From positions 17,827,103 to 17,891,102 of the forward strand of contig CM068549.1 of NCBI GenBank assembly GCA_035048495.1: DNA of 64,000 bases. Reading direction: 5' to 3'. A program made the translations under genes and the position numbers. Below are positions 11,806 to 22,161 of the stretch, one piece after another; within the stretch, counting starts at the first letter, position 1; every line of letters starts with the position of its first letter. Origin of the DNA: Euptelea pleiosperma. Its lineage: Eukaryota; Streptophyta; Magnoliopsida; Ranunculales; Eupteleaceae. A model generated the notes under the pieces. That model was not told where the DNA came from. It did not search any database and worked only from the letters and a program-made list of their open reading frames with translations.

Positions 11806-12189
11806 TAAAAGAAAATTGAATGGAAAGAAAATGACAAAAATTATAATTTAGAAATTGAAAAGTAACCCCTTAGTTGATGTCAAGAATAAAGATATAGAGG
11901 GGGCTTCAAATTCTTAGTAGACGGTAGACCTATGCACCAAAAATCAACTTACTTGGTGATCTCTAGCAATAGATTTTAACAAAAACAAAGCTCAAAATCC
12001 AACAGCCAAAAATAAAACTATTAAAATGCATGGATCTTGTGTATATGTCCACCAAGATTGTGAACCAAACATGCATGGATCTTGGGGCTAAAGAGTGTAC
12101 CAGGTGGCGTTTCTGGAGGGGGCTTCAAAATTTGAAGTCCTCGTAGAATAGCTAAAATGAGCCCAAAATAAATTTAGGGCACATTGACC
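11806..12189. other. No gene; repeat-like AT-rich sequence
   Basis: No coding signal. AAAGAGTG(G)T...GGCGTTT near 12093-12118 matches the outer arm sequence of family B MITEs, so this may be a broken copy or the outer left arm of the element at 12190-12970. Confidence 0.3.
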
Positions 12190-12970
12190 TTATGATGTTT
12201 AGTTCACCTCTTGATGGATCTACACATCAAAAATAAATTTAATTAATTCTTTGTGGCCTACTGACCTTATGGATGTTTGGTCCACCTCTTGATGGATCTA
12301 CATATCATAAATAAATTTAATTAATATTTTTTTGGACGGGATATTGGCACCTGCGTTTTCGCTCAGTAAACCCAAAAATCCCCCTCCCTCCTTTTTCACT
12401 CATCACACCCATAAAAAAAAAAAAAACCCAAAAAAACTGAGAAAACACAGAAGAGGAGAAGAAGAAGAAGAAGAAGAGACGGACGCCGCTGCGGTCGCAG
12501 GTACGTCTCTCTCTTACTCTCTCCCTCTCACTCTCGATTCTGGGCTGTCGAGAGAGAGAGAGAGAGAGATAGAGAGAAGAAGAGACGTACCTCCGGTAGT
12601 GGTGGCGTCCTCCTCCTCCTCCTCCTCTTCTTCTTCTTCTTCTTCTTCTTCTTTTTCTTCTTCTCCCTCTGTTTTTCCTCTTCTTCTCTAATTTTTTTTT
12701 GTTTTTGGTGGATGGGTGTGATGAGTGATGGGTTTACTGAGCGAAAACTCAGGTGCCAATATCCCGTCCCTTTTTTTTTGCTGTTGAATTTGAGCACTTT
12801 AATAATGTAATTTCTATCCATTGGATTTAAGCATTTTTTTAGATGTTAAAATATAATTGCTAGAAATCATCGATGGAGTTGCTTTTTTTATTTAGGTCCA
12901 CCAAGAGGTTTACCAAACATCCGTAAGTCAAATTGACCCTAAAGAGTGGTCCACATGGCATTTTTGGGAA
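12190..12970. mobile_element. Foldback MITE, family B, with a second element nested inside
   Basis: The left arm holds two tandem copies of a unit of about 65 bp (12187-12249 and 12261-12325) with CTTATGGATGTTTGGTCCAC and CTCTTGATGGATCTACA. The right arm (about 12890-12970) has the same sequence inverted (GGTCCACCAAGAGG, AAACATCCGTAAG) followed by CCCTAAAGAGTGGTCCACAT. The centre is interrupted by the 436-bp element 12334-12769. A simpler copy of the family is at 54604-54871. Confidence 0.55.
12334..12769. mobile_element. Non-autonomous DNA element with 41-bp TIRs and gene-like centre
   Basis: Inverted ends start GGACGGGATATTGGCACCTG on both sides and match at 40 of 41 positions; a second inverted 15-bp block (CACTCATCACACCCA) lies further in. 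The flanks are both T-rich, so the target duplication cannot be measured. The interior carries GAA, GA (12551-12573), TCC and TTC simple repeats around a GC-richer stretch (12475-12610). This resembles the leader and first-exon region of a gene, as in Pack-MULE-type elements, though no protein is recognisable. The long TIR suggests Mutator-like ancestry. Confidence 0.65.
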
Positions 12971-13005
12971 CACATACATCTTTGATCAGGGATGTTCATA
13001 TGGGC

Positions 13006-13293
13006 CACATGGACACTTAGAGATCATTGACCGTATGGATGTTAGTCCCATCCCTAGGTGGACCTACATACCAAAAATCAGCTTGATTGGTGATTTCTAA
13101 CCATTATATTTAACTAACCCAAATAATCCTCGAAATCCACGGTTAAAAAATCAACCCATGAAAAAGAATTAAATCCAATGGTTAAAACTCACCAATCAAG
13201 CTGATATTTGGTGTGTAGTTTCACCTGGGAATGGGACAAACATCCATACGGTCCTTTGTCTCCAAGAGTATGCCACATGGTTCATACGTACAT
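13006..13293. mobile_element. Foldback MITE, family A
   Basis: The best preserved family A copy here. The left arm has GACCGTATGGATG, CCCATCCCTAGGTGGACCTA and AATCAGCTTGATTGGTGATT. The right arm has the inverse (ACCAATCAAGCTGAT, CACCTGGGAATGGGACAAAC, ATCCATACGGTC). Outer ends GGCCACATGG and CCACATGGTT are approximate. Non-coding. Confidence 0.7.
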
Positions 13294-13677
13294 CTGTGAA
13301 CATAAACTAGTAATCAATAGCCCATGCTATACGAAATTTAAATTAATGATTTATGCCTGTGCTAAAACACGAGCCATCTAAAATACTAAGATAAAATTAA
13401 TTAAAAAATATTGAGTTAATGATAATAGTTAGTGTTTGAATAAAACTTTTGAGTTATGTATAGTTTAAAGATGTTCTTAATTTATAATACTTTTAAATAA
13501 TATTAGGTATAATGGGCATAAGAATAGTCAATATAAGATATTGGGTTAGTGATAATATATAATTAGTGTTTGAAAATAATTTTTTAAAATATAACCAGAT
13601 CAACCTCACTTCAACTAATTTGCTAAATAATTTTGAGATGCTGTTAGTAAAATTAAAAATTTTAGATTATGGATAAG
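13294..13677. other. AT-rich sequence, no feature seen
   Basis: Very AT-rich, without open frames, inverted repeats or recognised repeats beyond a loosely repeated GATAATA/TTAGTGTTTGAA phrase (about 13420 and 13550). Confidence 0.4.
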
Positions 13678-15433
13678 TGTTACGCCCGGACTTTTGATCC
13701 AAAGAATTGAACCAACTGTCTAGGGTAGTTTTACTTGCAAGTGTACAAGTTTTGTTGTAGTACTTTTACAAGATCGAATCACAGGGATTGACTTGTGCGC
13801 AAGAACTATGGATGCGAAACCACAAAAGAAAAAAAAAGAAGAGAGAAAGTGAAAGAGAGATTTCCACACGAGTGTGGAGCGAGTGAATGTGAGTGATGTA
13901 AACAACTATAGAAAACACTAGAGCAATATCGAGAGGAAAGAATAGCAGAGAGAAGGCCTAAGGTTTTAAGGATCTAGCTTTTCTCTTATGTTTCTCTTTT
14001 GATTATGTTTTTCTCGATCAGATGACAATTATGAATTTCTTATGATCAGAATGTTTAACGATGAAATCCAATAAATAAATCCAAAATAGGAGAATCAAGT
14101 TAAAGAGAATTAATCAATCAACAATCGATTATCGAGCCACAAGGGATTTCAAGTATTCGTCGTATCATTCAATCACGATGAATTAAGAGATCGTATAGGC
14201 CGATAAATTCTTGAACAAATAAGTATTCTCAAATAACATAAAAGTCCATTCACAGTAAGTCCCAATTGATTATCAAAAGATAAAAGACATAATAGCCTCA
14301 CTAGCTTCACCCACAGCCTTAACAAAGTGTTTTGCCGTCCATTGTTATGAAAGAGGTCATGAACAATAAATTAGCTAAACAAATCAAAAGGAGAAAAAAA
14401 AATACAAAATAAGAAGAAGAAGAATGCCACTCAAGGTGTTGTGGAGACAAGTGATCAACCAACGTTGAAGAGAAAAATCACGAGGTATTGTCCAAACGAG
14501 GTGTTGATTCTGCTCAAAACGTGCTCCCCAAGCCCTATTCCATAGAGACACCCAAGGGCCCCTTTTATAGCCTAAGATTAGCCAGCATTCCTTTTTTTTT
14601 TAAATAGATCATAGCCATCCAATACATCTTTCCATCTTTATAGAGTTGATGCCCAATTTTTCAAAGTCATCCTTCTCCAATGTGAATCCCCCCCTTTTTT
14701 TTATAGAACTTTCTCTACCACTTACCTTTTTATACCCACATGCCTTTTCCACAATCAACTTTCAACTTTTATTGAAAAGCTTCACCTTTTTGAAAAAAGA
14801 CATCAATGTTTGAAAAACTAAAACACCTTCTATTTTGGTGAAACATCCAGAACATGTTTGGTTTGAATAGAAAATCTTAAAATATTACTTGCTAAATCCA
14901 TTTTCTATTTTTGGAGAAACTATCCTATGTATGTGCACATACCATGGTGCCGTGCCTTTTTGTATAGAATCCCATCTTAGGATTGCCACATCATCCATTT
15001 ACTTTGATCCAACCTTAAATTTTTCCATTTGATCTTCATCGTTTATCACCTATTTCAAACATGGTCATGTGATGTCAATACCATGCACACTACTTGGCCC
15101 ACGTTGTGGCTTGCACGTTGGCCCAATTTCTTGGGCTTTATATCTTTTGGTCCAATGGTTTAGCTTTGTACCACAATTTTGGTCTAATATTTTGATTGAT
15201 GGCCCAATATCATAGTCCACTAACTTGGCTCATAATTGCGCTCCGTTTCTTAGTCCACCACATCGGCCCACATTTTTTATGTTTCACTAAGCACCTGTAG
15301 AAGAAAATATACCAAATGAGTATTTAAAAAAGGCTTCACATGCTTAGTGTAAAATCAAGGATATTAGTAGAAGAAATTTTGCTCATGGCCGTCAAAATAA
15401 GGATAATTATAACAATTTTAGGCAATCATCACA
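13678..15433 (-). repeat. Probable 3' LTR of the gypsy element
   Basis: On the minus strand the block begins TGTGATGATTGCC directly after a purine-rich GGTCGAGGGG tract and ends CGGGCGTAACA, giving TG...CA ends over 1756 bp. The element's 5' LTR is not in the window, so the repeat cannot be confirmed by comparison. The left flanking five bases are ATAAG (13673-13677). Confidence 0.5.
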
Positions 15434-16899
15434 CCCCTCGACCAACATATTGCTAGTCCCTAGCAGTTCATGCCATCCACAATTAATAAATTGCCACTTT
15501 TGCAGGCAATCACGACTGCATTTAGCATATGCAGTAAGCTGTTAAACCCCTAAGTTTCCCTTAGTGGATGAGTTTGACTCGTGAGGGTTTGCAGTAAATA
15601 TACCCACAAAATTTAAATCATTCAATTTTTTTTTAAATCCCTCATAACACCACCCAATTGTGGAAAAAAAATTATCAATTTAGTTTAGAATGGCAATTAC
15701 AGAGAATCAGGATAATAACTATAAAGCAAGACCAACATTCTTCCAATTTTTTTTTTAACTAAACTAGAAAAAAAAAATATGCTACATAATTCATTAAGCA
15801 TCAAACTCAAGATTAATCAGACACTGATTATTTATGATTTTCAGCCAATTATTCTAAAAATTAAGATAGAGTCCAAATCACTAACTCCCCATTAGAAAAA
15901 TTCTAGAACAATGTGACTTTGAGTGTATGTGAAATCTGACAAATAACTAGAGGGTTGGTTTCTAAAGTAAAAGTGAACTTCTTATCACCAAAGAAATGGT
16001 CAGATTGACCTCATGATCCAATTCAAAACTAAGCTATCTGTTCGGGTTAACAAGCGGTTTGGATGTTCACCTTAATACCTCATGGGCTTTATCTGTGATA
16101 TTCCAGCTTGCTTGTATTTTTACCGCGACGACTTTCACCCTAGTTTTCAAAACCAGAATCATTGAGACTTTAAACATTTTTTTTTGACTTTGCTCAGTCT
16201 CATTGGCACTTCTTCATCATGTTCAGCACTTCCTGTTTTTTTTTTTTTTTTTTTAATAAGAGACTTTTTTTTCAATATAATACAACGGAAATAGGCAGCC
16301 CTTTTCGGTGTACCCAATGTAATTCTTTGGTTGCTTTTCGAAATGTGTTTATACCTAGTTCTATTTTTATTCTTTCCCAGCCAACCAAATGAACCAGTTC
16401 GCCAAAGTTCATTGGACTTGGTCGTTCCTAACACTTCTAGGCAATCAGTAATTCACAATCACTAAAGTTAACCTAAACTCTAGAAATCCATCAGATGTGT
16501 AGTGACTTTTCAAATATTACAACTTCTAAGATTCACTATTTGACAGTTAATAATAAGGACTCAGTATTAAAACAATTGGATTTAGCTGTTTAAATATTTT
16601 CACTATGTGCCTTTATATTCTAGCATTTAATAGCTCAATAGAAGAAATGCAAACAAGAAACAAAAACAGAAATAAAAAGAAATTCAATTTTTTTTTAATT
16701 TTTAATTTTTAATTTTTTTAAGAATGGAGAAGTCAATATTATTAACAGATATTATCCTAACCATGAAGCATCAATCCACACCCCCCAACCTAAATCAAAC
16801 ATTGTCCTCAATGAAAATTCATAATGAGACAAAAGGTATAAGAGAACATCATAGAGATAAAAACAACCTAGTGTACACATAATAAAATGAACAAAATGC

Positions 16900-18113
16900 A
16901 ATAATATACAATGAAGTCTGTCTCTAGTGAGAGAGGATCAATCCTGGTACACAGGATCTTCCAGAGTTGTGGACTCAACTTCTGGGATGAAATTTTCCAA
17001 GAACGGTTTCAGACGTTGTCTATTGACCTTAAAGACATTGCCGTTCTGTGGATTTTCAATCTTTACAGTCCCATAAGGATATACTGTTTTCACAACAAAG
17101 GTACCAGTCCAACGAGTTCACAACTTACCTGGGAATATATGGAGTCGAGAATTGTACAAGAGAACTTTTTGAGATGGTTCAAATGTTTTTTGAAGGATAT
17201 TCTTGTCATGAAATACCTTCATCCGTTCCTTGTAAATTCTGGCACTCTTGTAAACATCATGCCGAATTTCTTCCAACTCATTGAGTTGGAGTTTGCAAAG
17301 CGAACCTGCTTTCTCTAAATTAAAATTGAATGTCTTTATCGCCAAGTAAGCCTTGTGTTTCAATTCCGCAAGCAAGTGACAAGCCTTTCCAAAAACTAGT
17401 CGATATGGTGACATGCCAATTGGGGTTTTAAAACCTGTCCAATAAGCCCAAAGCGCGTCGGTTAGTCGTAATGACCAATCTTTATGATCTGGATTCACCG
17501 TCTTTTGTAAAATGTTCTTTATCTCCCTATTGGATATTTCGACCTGTCCACTTGTCTGTGGATGATAGGGAGTAGCAATTTTATAGGTTATCCCATACTT
17601 TTTCATCAAGGCCTCAAAAGGCCGATTACATAAGTGTGTACCTCCATCACTGATAATGGCTCAAGGCGTTCCAAATCTTGACAAAACATTTTCTTTTAAA
17701 AATTTCAAGACCACTTTGTTGTCATTGGTTCTGCATGGAACAACCTCGATCCACTTTGACACATAATCAACAGCTACCAAGATATAAAGATATCCAAAAG
17801 ATGGGGGAAAGGGGCCCATGAAATCGGTGCCCCAACAATCAAAGACCTCAATAATCAAGATTGGGTTGAGAGGCATCATATTTCGAAAGGATATTCCTCC
17901 CAATTTTTGACAACGTTCGCATGCTTTGCAAAAATCATGTGCGTCCTTGAAAAGAGTGGGCCAATAAAAACTGCTTTGGAAAATCTTTGCAGTAGTCTTT
18001 TTGGTTGAAAAGTGACCACCACATGCTTCGGAGTGACAAAAGGAGATGACATTGACACGTTCAGAATCAGGCACACATCTCCTAATGATTTGATCCGGAC
18101 AATATTTGAACAA
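16900..18113 (-). pseudogene. Ty3/gypsy integrase (pol C-terminal part)
   Basis: Integrase inserts retrotransposon cDNA into chromosomes. The reading runs 18113-17661, then 17609-17118 and on to about 16900 in the same frame. The zinc-binding H2C2 module is present (HSEACGGHF ... CKACERCQ). The catalytic D,D,E residues are visible in [19 protein letters not shown] and [16 protein letters not shown] lies in frame just before AIISDGG (about 17658), and a further stop follows FPGKL (about 17118), after which SRWTGTF and VKIENPQNG continue the domain. The amino side is cut at the CACTA insertion. Catalytic residues survive, so the copy is not very old. Confidence 0.82.
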
Positions 18114-18117
18114 ATAT

Positions 18118-18655
18118 CACTATAAGAATTTTGGCTTTTAGCGACGCCTTTTTACCGACGGCCACAAAAAGTTGTCGCTAATGTCATATTTACCGATGGC
18201 CAACTACCTCACCGTCGCTAAAAGTCCATAAAAAAGTTCGCGAGAACTTTTGGTGGGAAACAAAGACTTTATAGCGACGGTCAGGTATTTTGCCGTCGGT
18301 ATAAATGCATGTAGCAACGGTCATAATGTCTTTTAGCGACGGCCTGGGTCTTTCTGTCGGTAAAACTATTTATAGCGACGGCCAAGAGACTGGCAGTCGG
18401 TAAAAGTATTTTTAGCGACGGCCACCCGGCCGTCGGTAATTATCTTGTATAAATAAATAAAAGACCCGCCTTCTCTCCATTTTCCCGCGAATGTCCTAAC
18501 CTTCTCCCATACCCTCCCCTCTGTTGCTCTCTCCAACCTTCTCCGCCGTGCCTGCTCTCTCCGGCATGGGTCGCTTCTTCTCCTCCACCCCTCCGCCCAT
18601 CCGCACACCGCTGCTGCTCCTTCGCCCACCGTTGTTGCTACTCCTTCGCCCTAGC
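18118..18655. mobile_element. CACTA (En/Spm) element end, truncated at the assembly gap
   Basis: Begins CACTATAAGAATTTTGG at 18118, directly against the broken gypsy integrase frame. About 14 subterminal repeats of the type TTAGCGACGGCC or its inverse GTCGGTAA alternate through 18137-18440, as is typical of plant CACTA ends. A TATA-like TATAAATAAAT near 18448-18460 and a GC-rich CT-rich stretch to 18655 follow. The other end and any transposase lie in or beyond the gap. Confidence 0.75.
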
Positions 18656-18755
18656 NNNNNNNNNNNNNNNNNNNNNNNNNNNNNNNNNNNNNNNNNNNNN
18701 NNNNNNNNNNNNNNNNNNNNNNNNNNNNNNNNNNNNNNNNNNNNNNNNNNNNNNN
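18656..18755. other. Assembly gap (100 N)
   Basis: Exactly 100 N, the usual placeholder for a gap of unknown length. It separates the CACTA end from the first visible callose synthase exon, so missing amino-terminal exons of that gene may lie here. Confidence 0.95.
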
Positions 18756-19167
18756 TTTGACTTATATTGGAGACTGGAAATCTGGTTTGTTCATATACCT
18801 AGATTTGTGAATGATCTTGCTGATTGGTAGCTAGAGTTGGACTTGGCTGTATTTCAATGTATGGTGTGGATTTACTTTAATTCCTTTGCTTCCTCTGTTT
18901 TATATTGAAGTATTGAAGATACTCATACTTGCTGAAAAACAAAATTACGCTTAGTGATTTCATTGTGTGTATGTGGGTGTGTGTGGGAACGAGTAAAGGT
19001 TGATGTAAAAATACATGATGTATTTTGTTGTTTTAAGGATGACACTTGAGAATTTTGTGGATTCAAAATTTAAATTGGCTTAATTTTTCTAATTTTCATT
19101 TTCTGCAATCAAGTTTATGTTGTTGAAACTGGGTTATTGATTCAATCTCTCTCTCTTTTGATGGTAG

Positions 19168-22161
19168 GTGTTTTGGACCTTGTTTTGAACTTTCCGGGTT
19201 ATCATAGGTGGAAGTTTACTGATGTGTTGAGAAACCTTCTCAAGATAGTAGTTAGTCTTGCATGGGTCATTATCCTTCCACTATGTTACACGCATTACTT
19301 TTCAAAGGTCCCTGAGAAAATCAAGGACTTGATGACCGGGCTTCGTCAAGTAAAGGGCATACCACCTTTATATATTATCGCTGTGGTTTTATACTTGCTT
19401 CCAAATTTACTAGCGGCAATATTGTTTATTTTCCCCATGCTTCGACGGTGGATTGAAAACTCGGACGGGCATATCATAAGGTTTCTTTTGTGGTGGTCAC
19501 AGGTATTCATGTCTATTTTGCACATCTCTTTCCTCGAGTTTCTTGCACCTTCCATTTTTCTTTTCTTCTTTTGAGTTCATATAATGAGTCTATTGTTGTC
19601 CCACGAATTACTTGGTAAAAAATGGAACTAAAGAATATTTACCATGCAAAACTGGAAGATAACATGAATTTCTGAGAGGGGAGTTTTGCGGTCAATTCTG
19701 TATTGAAATGGAGCCAATTGATTCATGCATAGAAGTTCTAGAACAGAAGTTGTACCAATGACTTTTTCTTGCAGGCATTACTGTGGGGTTCTTGAACTTA
19801 TAACTAAGGCTAGAACAACTATTTCTACTAAGAAAATTTCTATTCCATTGTATCTTGTTTGTTTCTTTTGAGGGGATTTTCCCTCTTCTAATTAAATATC
19901 CTCATAAAAAAAATGTTTTTAGATCTAATAAAATTGACACCAATTTTCCCTCAGCAAAAAAAAGTGATGTCTTTTGTTTCTAAATATATATTCAAATTAC
20001 CTCATAAACTTGATAATCTTTCTCTTTCAAGAAAACTGCAGCCCTAAAAGGATAATTGATTTAGTTATCTAAGAATTTAAGTAAATTGATGTCTAATCTG
20101 CAAAAACTTGCGTTAGCAATGAATGGCTGAACATGACCTAAGAATAAAATTTGGGACCATTATTAACGTACCTATTACAAATGAATATTGGATAAAATAG
20201 TGGAAATCTTTCTGTATATTTATTTATTGAGTACTGACCTAACCTTAAGTCTCCAATGAAGTGGAGTTTCTTTCCTTAGATCATATGTTTCTCCATGATC
20301 TCTTAATTGCAATTCTGCAGCTTCCCTTTTCGCTGAAGTCTTTCAAATTCTGTCTCATTTAGGGGAATGTGAAGTGCAAAATAGCCAATATAAGTTCAAA
20401 TAAATTAGGTAATAAATCTTTAAACTACATGAACTCAACTAACTCACATGAAATACTAAAAGAGAGAGCTTACACATTGGTGTTGACATAATGTGATTCA
20501 GATGGTAAATTATTTCGTGCAACTGATAGATGCATAAGAATATAGACCTACTTAGTCAATTTTGAGAATATTTAGGAATTTTGGTCCTTCAAATGATTAG
20601 AGTTTTAACATTACTTAGCTCTTGCTAGAATCATAGTCACAAAGTCGGGATTCGGCAGTAAATCTGGAAGGGGTCAAGTCGGGAAAATTCGGTAAAAATT
20701 GGCAGAAATCGGCAAAAATAAAAAATATATCATGGCATCTTTCAAGTTGAAATGTTGTTTTTAACAAAACACATTTATTTGATGAAAAGCACATCTATAA
20801 TTCCATAATAATAAGTCATAACTCATAAGCATGATATATCATTCATAATTCCCAAATCAACAAAATCGAAATCAAAAGGAGAACTCGGTCGATTAATCGG
20901 CAAAATCACTGATTAATCGCCAAGTTTTTTGATTAATCGGAGATTTTGCCGATTAATCGGCGATTGATTCGTGAATTCAAAAAATCGGAGATTTTTGTGA
21001 CTAGGGCTAGAATAATTATGTTTATCCCTAAGAACAAATACATTGTCAAGTGTCCTCATAAATATTAGTTTGACATATTCTGGTACAGCCAAGAATATAT
21101 TGATCTTTTTAGCTGTTCTTGACTCTTGCAAATACATTGTCAAGTGTCAACTGCATGGTCATGAATTCTCTTTTATTCCTTTTCTCGTTCTCTTGTTAGG
21201 AGCATATTGTATATCATTTTTTAAATTACTTCATTCACTTATCTGCAGCCAAGAATTTATGTTGGAAGGGGAATGCATGAAAGTCAGTTTGCACTTATCA
21301 AGTGAGTTTGAAAAGGAACACACATGTTCTCATCTTTTGACTATGTCACAGTAGGACTTTTTCATTGTTTGTTTGGTTCAAATTCGTTCATTAGTTCAGA
21401 TTTGTTTCTCCATTTTAGGTATACTCTATTTTGGGTGCTGCTTCTGTGTTCCAAATTTGCATTCAGTTATTACGTCCTGGTAACTCTCACGTCTTTGGTA
21501 TTTCTTCTTATCTTTAGAGAATTTAATGCTTGATAATAGTTGGACACTGATATTCTTTTATCTGTCTTTTCTTCTCCAGATAAAACCTTTGGTGAAGCCG
21601 ACAAAAGATATAATGAGCGTTCGTCGTATTCAATATGCTTGGCATGAATTTTTTCCTAATGGTATTCATCTTCCTGTTGATTCCATGTTTATCTTGCATT
21701 TCTACTAATTTGTGGTGCTATACTAAATTTTTTCTCATTGAATTCAATATATTCCCTAGTGGTCTGTCCCAATTCATTAGGAAAGATGCTTGAGGGTGTA
21801 ATGCTATTTTGTAATATTTCTCTTATTTCAAATTTCTGGTAGAGATCTCCCGAACCCCAAGCTTTGTCTCCAAAATATTCTAAATTTTTTCTGGTCAATG
21901 CAGCTCAAAACAACATTGGTGCTGTTGTGTCACTTTGGGCACCAGTAATCTTGGTATGTCTTACTATTCTCTTCCTCTTTTGATGGAAATGCATTTTGGT
22001 TCAGTTGGTGCAGTATGACAAGTTCATTCATTTGACCTTGGTGAATATCTCATGACCGGGCAAATTTTATGCAGGTTTATTTTATGGACACTCAGATTTG
22101 GTATTCTATTTTCTCAACCTTGTATGGTGGTGCTTCTGGAGCTTTTAGTCGCCTTGGAGAG
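19168..22161 (+). other. CALS5: CALS5 exons 1-6 (visible): amino-terminal membrane block
   Basis: Encodes [20 protein letters not shown], then hydrophobic segments ([33 protein letters not shown]), [60 protein letters not shown] and [20 protein letters not shown]. These are the membrane helices preceding the large cytosolic catalytic loop. Exon 1 starts with two bases completing a Ser codon from an unseen upstream exon, so the gene clearly continues to the left. Confidence 0.88.

Larger units (their letters stand above)
13678..18117 (-). mobile_element. Ty3/gypsy retrotransposon, 3' part (Tat/Athila-like)
   Basis: Leftward element. It retains integrase (16900-18113), a long non-coding stretch that includes the CCCCAACCTAAATCAAACAT phrase (16783-16802) common after pol in Tat/Athila elements, and a probable 3' LTR (13678-15433). 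The 5' part (gag, protease, reverse transcriptase, RNase H, 5' LTR) is absent because a CACTA element and the assembly gap interrupt it at 18118. The lineage assignment rests on the integrase sequence and long 3' non-coding region and is tentative. Confidence 0.75.

Noticed and set aside
12332..12821. Open frames over 12332-12821 on both strands
   Set aside because: Driven by GAA, GA and TTC simple repeats inside a TIR element; no conserved motif.
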